10,102 bases of DNA, taken from contig DATLAN010000647.1 of the NCBI GenBank assembly GCA_035527455.1, forward strand, positions 1 to 10,102, written 5' to 3'. The stretch is from DATLAN01 sp035527455. Its GTDB lineage: Bacteria; Planctomycetota; Planctomycetia; Pirellulales; Thermoguttaceae. The notes under the pieces were generated by a model, which saw only the letters and a program-made list of their open reading frames with translations, made no database searches and had not been told where the DNA came from. How positions within the stretch are numbered: position 1 is the stretch's first letter; each line of letters starts with the position of its first letter. Of the stretch, positions 6,633-10,102 are shown one piece after another. A program made the position numbers and the translations under genes.

Positions 6633-6784
6633 CACGAGGAGCAGGTCGCTCTTGCGGAACAACACAAGTCTATGTCAAATAATCGGTTATGCGAACTGGC
6701 CCGGTTCCGGGAGTTTGCTCGGATTTGGCCAGGGCTGCTCGTTCCTTAGGCAAAGGAAGCCCGCCGATCGGGCACGTGCCGCCC

Positions 6785-6852
6785 GTAGCCGGATTCGCAA
6801 GAATTCGGCCGTATCAAATCGCAGAAATCCGAATTCTTGCGAATCCGGCTAC
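6785..6852. repeat. Palindromic repeat, family A, copy 2
   Basis: Perfect 24-nt arms, 6785-6808 and 6829-6852, enclose a 20-nt loop. The arms are the same sequence as at 1085-1153 (shared GCCGGATTCGCAAGAATTC core), whereas the loops differ. It ends 4 nt before the Shine-Dalgarno of the DUF4186 gene, so it lies in that gene's leader or promoter region. Confidence 0.92.
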
Positions 6853-6868
6853 CAACAAGGGACAATCG

Positions 6869-7222
6869 ATGCGCGACCTGGACGATCTCTTTGCGGCCCT
6901 CGGGCGAAGCGATTTTCGCGCCCGGTTCCGGCTCGGCTCGAAGGATCGGGCGTATCTCGGCGAGAAGACGCTGCCGGTCATCCTGGAGCACGGCCGGCAG
7001 TTCATCGTCGACCGTTTGGCTCCCGCCCGGCCCCGCAACGACGGCCGCCAGACGCCCATGCGCGGCCACCCGATCTTTCTGGCCCAACACGCCACCGCCA
7101 CCTGCTGCCGCGGGTGTTTGGCCAAGTGGCACTACATCCCGAAAGACACACCCCTTTCGGCCGAACAGATCGATTACGTCCTGGAAGTCCTGAAACGCTG
7201 GCTTTGCCGCGATGATTCATAA
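6869..7222 (+). CDS. DUF4186 family protein
   Basis: A 117-residue protein from ATG 6869, preceded by AAGGGA (6857-6862) with a 6-nt gap. Upstream in-frame codons run through the palindromic repeat and are not credible coding. The sequence matches my recollection of the DUF4186 family. It has an N-terminal FRARFRLGSKDRAYL (16-30), a middle RLAPARPRNDGRQTPMRGHP (49-68), and the hallmark AQHATATCCRGCLAKWH (72-88). Cys79, Cys80, Cys83 and His88, with His67 or His74, look like a compact metal site. The function of the family is unknown to me. The protein is soluble, without a signal peptide. It is the first gene right of the glnA control region and is read away from it. The fold and length are intact, so it is probably functional. 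Confidence 0.85.
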   Translation: MRDLDDLFAALGRSDFRARFRLGSKDRAYLGEKTLPVILEHGRQFIVDRLAPARPRNDGRQTPMRGHPIFLAQHATATCCRGCLAKWHYIPKDTPLSAEQIDYVLEVLKRWLCRDDS

Positions 7223-7337
7223 GCGTTCGTAGTGACCCGATTTATCGAATCCAATTTACCCAGACTCCGAGAGCCGAAAAACACGTCCCCGACTCCTTCT
7301 GCCGGGGGTTCGGCCACGCCCGGCTGCCGCGGTCAGC

Positions 7338-7366
7338 TTGCCCGGCAGTGGCCGTGCGTGCATAAT
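7338..7366 (+). promoter_or_regulatory. Putative promoter ahead of the small lipoprotein gene
   Basis: TTGCCC (7338-7343, 4/6) is followed by a 17-nt spacer and CATAAT (7361-7366, 5/6). The predicted transcript starts near 7373, runs through the repeat half-copy at 7411-7432, and reaches the ATG at 7503 after about 130 nt. The rest of 7223-7337 shows only a weak CCCCG/CGGGG pairing at about 7287-7307. Confidence 0.4.
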
Positions 7367-7410
7367 GGCAATGCTCGATTCCCGACAATTCGCAGCCGAT
7401 GGGGAAAATA

Positions 7411-7432
7411 AATGGGGACAGTCACCTATTTT
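7411..7432 (+). repeat. Family B repeat, half copy (R1)
   Basis: The bases 7413-7432 carry the left arm GGGGACAGTCACCTATTTT, preceded by AAT. The canonical right arm is missing: what follows (GTGGGTGGGCTGAC) can pair only imperfectly with GTCACC. It reads in the same orientation as copies R2-R4. Confidence 0.75.
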
Positions 7433-7502
7433 GTGGGTGGGCTGACGATGACTCGACAACGAAAGAGTTCTAACACTACCGCAACGGGCAAAGGGGACTT
7501 CA

Positions 7503-7667
7503 ATGCGACATTGCGTAAAGATCGCCGTGATCGCGGCTTTATCAACGGTTGCTTCGTGTGTCTTGTCGCCGCCAGATCCGCTGAGTTTCTACATCTTTTG
7601 CGCGGTCATCGGCGGCCTCTCCATAGGATCATACTTCTTCGGCATGAAAAGCGGACATCCGACTTAA
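7503..7667 (+). CDS. Small putative lipoprotein/membrane protein, 54 residues
   Basis: A short gene from ATG 7503 to TAA 7667. It has a good ribosome binding site, AAGGGG (7491-7496), 6 nt before the ATG. Residues 1-18 resemble a lipoprotein signal: Lys6 in the positive start, hydrophobic stretch 7-17, then a lipobox V16-A17-S18-C19. Residues 28-47 (SFYIFCAVIGGLSIGSYFFG) form one further transmembrane helix. I do not recognise a family. It is preceded by repeat R1 and followed within 3 nt by repeat R2, so the gene is tightly bracketed. A longer overlapping frame from ATG 7448 lacks a good ribosome binding site and runs into repeat R2, so I prefer the 54-residue frame. It could be a small stress or envelope protein; function unknown. 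Confidence 0.5.
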   Translation: MRHCVKIAVIAALSTVASCVLSPPDPLSFYIFCAVIGGLSIGSYFFGMKSGHPT

Positions 7668-7669
7668 AC

Positions 7670-7719
7670 GGGGACAGTCACCTATTTTGGAGACCAGAAA
7701 TGGGTGACTGTCCCCATTT
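7670..7719 (+). repeat. Family B hairpin repeat, full copy (R2)
   Basis: The left arm GGGGACAGTCACC (7670-7682) is complementary to GGTGACTGTCCCC (7703-7715), 13 perfect base pairs. Pairing continues inwards with a few wobbles (TATTTTGG against CCAGAAATG), giving a stem of about 21 nt around AGAC. It ends 21 nt before the nucleotidyltransferase ATG and could terminate or insulate the upstream transcript; the final CCCCATTTT gives a short T-run. Confidence 0.92.
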
Positions 7720-7740
7720 TCAAACAAGGGAGTTGTCCGC

Positions 7741-8337
7741 ATGATGGCGGTGACCCTCAACGAGTTCTCTTGGGAAAGGATGGTTGCGGCCGTGCAGGAC
7801 GTTCGAGAGCGGGCATGTCGTGCGGCGCGGGCGCTTCAGCAGGCGGGAATTCCCCACGTCATCGTGGGGGGCCATGCCGTGGCCGCGTGGGTCGCGCGCG
7901 TGGATCAGGAAGCCGTGCGGAACACCAAGGACGTGGATCTGCTCGTGTCGCGGCAGGACTTCGACCGGATCGTTGCCGAACTCCAAGCCGTCGGTTTCAT
8001 CCACCAGAACGTCGTGGGCGTCGATCTGTTCCTCGACGGACCACAAGGTTCCGTGCGCAGCGCGATTCACGTCTTGTTTGCCGGCGAGAAGGTGCGGCCG
8101 GATCATTTCCTTCCGGCTCCTGAAATCAGCGAGTCCGAGGCCGGGCCCGACTTTCGCGTCCCCACGTTGGAGGCGTTGGTCCGCATGAAGCTGACTTCGT
8201 TTCGCTTAAAAGACCAGGTCCACGTAATCGACCTGCTCGAAGTCGGCTTGATCGACGCCTCGTGGTGCAACCGTCTCCCCGTCGAACTCTCCGCCCGGCT
8301 GCGACAACTGATCCAGACACGCGAGCGGGAAACGTGA
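7741..8337 (+). CDS. Nucleotidyltransferase-fold protein (MNT/AbiEii-like superfamily), orphan
   Basis: A 198-residue soluble protein. ATG 7741 and ATG 7744 are both possible; AAGGGA (7726-7731) lies 9 nt before the first. The minimal nucleotidyltransferase signature is visible as VIVGGHAVAAW (40-50) and, 14 residues later, TKDVDLLV (62-69) with Asp64 and Asp66 as metal ligands. The strand where a third carboxylate often sits reads IHVLFAGEKVRP (109-120), with His110 instead. The C-terminal helical part, VPTLEALVRMKLTSFRLKDQ (140-159) followed by VHVIDLLEVGLID, is a conserved tail of this subgroup, where the R-x-KD..D pattern recurs. Related proteins include toxin-like halves of nucleotidyltransferase toxin-antitoxin pairs and uncharacterised solo proteins. 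No HEPN or antitoxin gene adjoins it. It sits alone between repeats R2 and R3. Catalytic activity is uncertain. Confidence 0.8.
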   Translation: MMAVTLNEFSWERMVAAVQDVRERACRAARALQQAGIPHVIVGGHAVAAWVARVDQEAVRNTKDVDLLVSRQDFDRIVAELQAVGFIHQNVVGVDLFLDGPQGSVRSAIHVLFAGEKVRPDHFLPAPEISESEAGPDFRVPTLEALVRMKLTSFRLKDQVHVIDLLEVGLIDASWCNRLPVELSARLRQLIQTRERET

Positions 8338-8350
8338 GCCGCGCAGGTCC

Positions 8351-8365
8351 GGCACCCCCGGTGCC
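8351..8365 (+). terminator. GC hairpin after the nucleotidyltransferase gene
   Basis: GGCACC (8351-8356) pairs with GGTGCC (8360-8365) across the loop CCC, 13 nt after the stop codon. No T-run follows, so it is a terminator candidate only. Confidence 0.35.
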
Positions 8366-8420
8366 TCGGCCGGGCGCCATGCTCACGCTGGGACATGATA
8401 CGTAACCTTGAACCGCGGCA

Positions 8421-8520
8421 AATGGGGACAGCCATAAACAGGCCATAAATGGGGTCGGCCGGTAAGTAAATGGGACAGTCGTTGCTTTGAAGACCAGAAA
8501 TAGGTGACTGTCCCCATTTT
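8421..8520 (+). repeat. Family B repeat cluster with decayed left arms (R3)
   Basis: Three left-arm-like starts lie in a row: AATGGGGACAGCC (8421-8433), AAATGGGGTCGGCC (8447-8460) and AAATGGGACAGTC (8468-8480). Only the last is followed by the canonical core GAAGACCAG (8489-8497) and right arm AAATAGGTGACTGTCCCC (8498-8515). The octamer GCCATAAA is also repeated at 8431-8438 and 8442-8449. The surviving pairing is GGGACAGTC (8472-8480) with GACTGTCCC (8506-8514). It ends 25 nt before the next gene. Confidence 0.85.
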
Positions 8521-8544
8521 ATAGAATCAAGTAGGAGCGGACAA

Positions 8545-9501
8545 ATGATACGAATTGTACTCTTGACGAACGTGGCTATCTCGACCTGGATCGTTCTAAT
8601 GCCTATCGGTGCCTTCGCTATGGTACGAAACCAGGACCCGAAATTGTACTTGAGCTACAAGGTCCTCGATAAGTCGGGAACACCCGTCCCCAATGCCAAG
8701 ATAACGCTGGTGGCGGTGAACCCCGAAGGAAAGTCGTATGGGGCGGAATTCACCTGGAACATGGCCCGCACCAACATGGATGGGTGCGGGGCATCGGGAT
8801 TCGGAACTGCACCCGAAGAGAAGCCCGGGAGGCTCCAAATCATTGCCCGCCATCCCTCCGTCGGCGAGGTGACGACGACCGCGGATTGGCGCGATGTGCT
8901 GCACGAACGGCCTCCGCTTATTAAATCCCCCGACGAGCCAATGTTCGTCTTGAAAGCCCATGCCGGTCCTGGTCTGGCAGCCTGGAGCGACTCGGTGGCG
9001 AGGAAGGCGCCGACCTTGGTTGAATCACTGTTGAAGGCAAAGAACAAGAAAGAAATCGATGCCGTAACGCAGGAACTAGCGGCGTGCGAAATGATGGCCA
9101 TTCCTCCCCTCGTGGCAGCTTTGCAGGACTACGAGAACCCGCGGCGGCGTCGATTGGTCCGCGCTTTCATCCACACTTGGAACGCGTGTAATGCCCAAGG
9201 CCCGCTCGATCCTGCCATAAGGCCGAAAGCCGTGGCGATCTACAGCGTCAATTCGCACGTGGGCGTTCTCGGAGAGAAACCGCAATCGCAACCGACGTTC
9301 CTTCGTAATTGCCCTGACGAGGCCGTGCTGCCCGTTACTCGAGAGGTTGCCTGGGTAATCAGAGATTTGGAAGCGAAGATCCATGCCGCACGGCAGGCGG
9401 ATGATCCGGACCGCATCGTCGGAAACCTAGAGATGGTGCTATCCAAAATGAGGGAAGTCGAGAAACAGACCAAAGAGCTTCGCCGAGATGATCGCAACTG
9501 A
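8545..9501 (+). CDS. Exported protein with transthyretin/carboxypeptidase-regulatory-like beta domain, unknown function
   Basis: A 318-residue protein from ATG 8545 with AGGAG (8533-8537) 7 nt upstream. Residues 1-25 form a signal peptide with a likely AFA/M cleavage site. Residues about 34-115 resemble a transthyretin-like or CarboxypepD_reg-like beta-sandwich. It opens YLSYKVLDKSGTPVPNAKIT (35-54), the usual exposed-strand pattern of such domains, and has the DGCGASGFG turn at 79-87. From about 145 the protein is alpha-helical. AIPPLVAALQDYENPRRRR (185-203) is HEAT-like, and the tail (265-312) is rich in charged helix, perhaps a coiled coil. It is probably extracytoplasmic. I recognise no named family. 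Its composition is visibly less GC-biased than trpE or glnA, which suits an accessory origin. It is bracketed by repeats R3 and R4. Confidence 0.75.
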   Translation: MIRIVLLTNVAISTWIVLMPIGAFAMVRNQDPKLYLSYKVLDKSGTPVPNAKITLVAVNPEGKSYGAEFTWNMARTNMDGCGASGFGTAPEEKPGRLQIIARHPSVGEVTTTADWRDVLHERPPLIKSPDEPMFVLKAHAGPGLAAWSDSVARKAPTLVESLLKAKNKKEIDAVTQELAACEMMAIPPLVAALQDYENPRRRRLVRAFIHTWNACNAQGPLDPAIRPKAVAIYSVNSHVGVLGEKPQSQPTFLRNCPDEAVLPVTREVAWVIRDLEAKIHAARQADDPDRIVGNLEMVLSKMREVEKQTKELRRDDRN

Positions 9502-9542
9502 GCGAAGGCGTACCCGAAACGAACTCGACACCACGAACTATC

Positions 9543-9569
9543 AGTAAACGGAGTAAACGGAGTAAACGG
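9543..9569. repeat. Three tandem 9-mers abutting repeat R4
   Basis: AGTAAACGG occurs three times head-to-tail (9543-9551, 9552-9560, 9561-9569). The last copy runs into the GGGGACAG arm of R4, so the array probably grew by slippage at the repeat boundary. Confidence 0.85.
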
Positions 9570-9617
9570 GGACAGTCACCTATTTTGAAGACCAGAAATA
9601 GGTGACTGTCCCGGTTT
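9564..9617 (+). repeat. Family B hairpin repeat, full copy (R4)
   Basis: The left arm GGGACAGTCACCTATTT (9569-9585) is perfectly complementary to AAATAGGTGACTGTCCC (9596-9612); the centre between them is TGAAGACCAG. Outside a single G-G mismatch, AAAC (9564-9567) pairs with GTTT (9614-9617), so the stem also closes at its base. It lies between the convergent ends of the exported protein gene and the PKD gene, 9 nt from the latter's stop, and ends in a T-run, so it may also serve as a terminator. Confidence 0.93.
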
Positions 9618-9626
9618 TTAATGCGG

Positions 9627-10102
9627 TCACTGCAAATCTGACTGCCGCCCTACGCGGATGTGGAGGCGGGCGGTGGCCGTCTGGCCGCGGTGGTTGGTGC
9701 GGTGGACGGTGATTAGGTAGTGGCCCGCGCGAGCGTAGCGGTGCGTGGTGACCGCGTAGCCGTCTTTGGCGTGGACGACCGCGTTGCCGTCGGATTGGAC
9801 CTCGACCTTAGGCGTGCCGTCGCCGAAGTCCCACGTTTCGTGGCCGTCGTCCGCGGCGATGCGGAAGGAGCGGACCTTGAAGGTGATCTCGTCGCCGGCC
9901 TGGATGCCCAGCGTGGGCCAGTAGACGGCGTGGATCGCTGGCGGCAGCAGATCCGGATGCTCGGGATCGACCACCTGCACCACGGCGAAGTCGTAATCCG
10001 TTCGCCCTTCTTTGTCGGTGACTTGGAGGATCTCGCTGTACGTGCCCGGTTGATCGTAGCGGTGCCGCAACAAGGTCGGCCGGTTCGCAATCGTACCGTC
10101 GC
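9627..10102 (-). CDS. PKD-domain protein, C-terminal part (runs off the right edge)
   Basis: About 158 codons are open on the minus strand from the right edge to TGA at 9627-9629. The visible part begins DGTIANRPTLLRHRYDQPGT, the end of a PKD (Ig-like) domain with its typical HRYDQPGTY and LQVTDKEGRTDYDFAVVQV strands. After a linker (VDPEHPDLLPPAIHAVYWP) a second PKD domain follows. It contains WDFGDGTPKVEV, the hallmark FGDGT turn, and later THRYARAGHYLITVHRTNHR with the final strand ATARLHIRV. PKD domains are generally extracellular modules of surface proteins and hydrolases, so an exported enzyme or adhesin is likely. The N-terminal and any catalytic domain lie outside the window. An in-frame TTG at 10073 would cut the first PKD domain and is not the true start. 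Confidence 0.85.
   Translation of the reverse strand, partial: DGTIANRPTLLRHRYDQPGTYSEILQVTDKEGRTDYDFAVVQVVDPEHPDLLPPAIHAVYWPTLGIQAGDEITFKVRSFRIAADDGHETWDFGDGTPKVEVQSDGNAVVHAKDGYAVTTHRYARAGHYLITVHRTNHRGQTATARLHIRVGRQSDLQ

Larger units (their letters stand above)
6500..6868. other. Divergent control region between glnA and the DUF4186 gene
   Basis: No gene is supported in these 369 bases. They hold the glnA ribosome binding site and sigma54-like element on the minus strand, then about 140 bases with nothing recognisable. The second family A palindrome ends 16 nt before the DUF4186 ATG. A TTGACA (6678-6673, minus strand) has no acceptable -10 at the right distance. No dyad resembling an NtrC enhancer was found. 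Confidence 0.6.

Noticed and set aside
6673..6678. TTGACA as a sigma70 -35 for glnA
   Set aside because: No acceptable -10 lies 15-19 nt downstream on the minus strand; the sigma54-like element closer to the gene is a better candidate.
3360..6682. Very long open frames (over 1000 codons) spanning trpE and glnA on the opposite strands
   Set aside because: They run antisense to, or out of frame with, two clearly recognised genes and have the Arg/Gly/Pro-rich composition typical of shadow frames in GC-rich DNA.
6689..6868. N-terminal extension of the DUF4186 protein
   Set aside because: The added codons translate the palindromic repeat, and the ATG at 6869 has a good ribosome binding site and gives the family's usual length.
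7448..7744. 98-codon open frame through the small lipoprotein region
   Set aside because: It has no good ribosome binding site, an unremarkable composition, and its last third is repeat R2 translated. The overlapping 54-codon frame has better coding signals.
7411..9620. Chromosomal integron cassette array
   Set aside because: Genes between same-facing repeats look cassette-like, but there is no integrase. The repeats lack the recognisable attC end boxes (RYYYAAC/GTTRRRY) and are near-perfect hairpins instead.
7411..9620. CRISPR array
   Set aside because: The repeats are separated by 0.25-1.1 kb with genes between them, not by short uniform spacers.

Overview
The window is GC-rich, gene-dense bacterial DNA. 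It most likely comes from a planctomycete (Planctomycetota, perhaps a Pirellulales-like lineage). This is inferred from a secreted sulfatase start, an McsA-McsB pair outside the Firmicutes, PKD-domain secreted proteins, and abundant intergenic palindromic repeats. No rRNA or tRNA gene is visible to fix the taxonomy.

Left part (1-2924, minus strand): mcsA, then mcsB, encode a protein-arginine kinase and its zinc-finger activator. They are read from a good sigma70-type promoter. A PAC2-family protein with its own promoter-like TATAAT follows, then the first 41 codons of an exported sulfatase that leaves the window. A palindromic repeat lies between mcsB and the PAC2 gene.

Middle (2925-6870): a gene-poor gap holds a perfect 32-bp inverted repeat and leads into trpE (plus strand, tryptophan branch). 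Convergent to it is glnA (minus strand, glutamine synthetase type I). The trpE-glnA junction carries a hairpin that starts at the trpE stop codon, a tandem array of 12-mers and a second GC hairpin. Upstream of glnA is a sigma54-like -24/-12 element, which fits nitrogen control. A second copy of the palindrome found beside mcsB lies just before a DUF4186 gene.

Right part (7223-9620): three genes, all on the plus strand, are each separated by copies of a hairpin repeat with the arm GGGGACAGTCACC. They are a 54-codon putative lipoprotein, an orphan nucleotidyltransferase-fold protein, and an exported protein of unknown function. The repeats all point the same way, giving an accessory strip that looks like cassettes. 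The window ends in the C-terminal part of a two-PKD-domain protein on the minus strand.

The core genes (mcsAB, trpE, glnA) are ordinary housekeeping or stress genes. The unusual content is in the repeats, the small unannotated genes between them, the variant pArg-pocket motif of McsB and the regulatory elements. I did not find a convincing complete new system. The repeat-bracketed strip at 7411-9620 is the best place to look.
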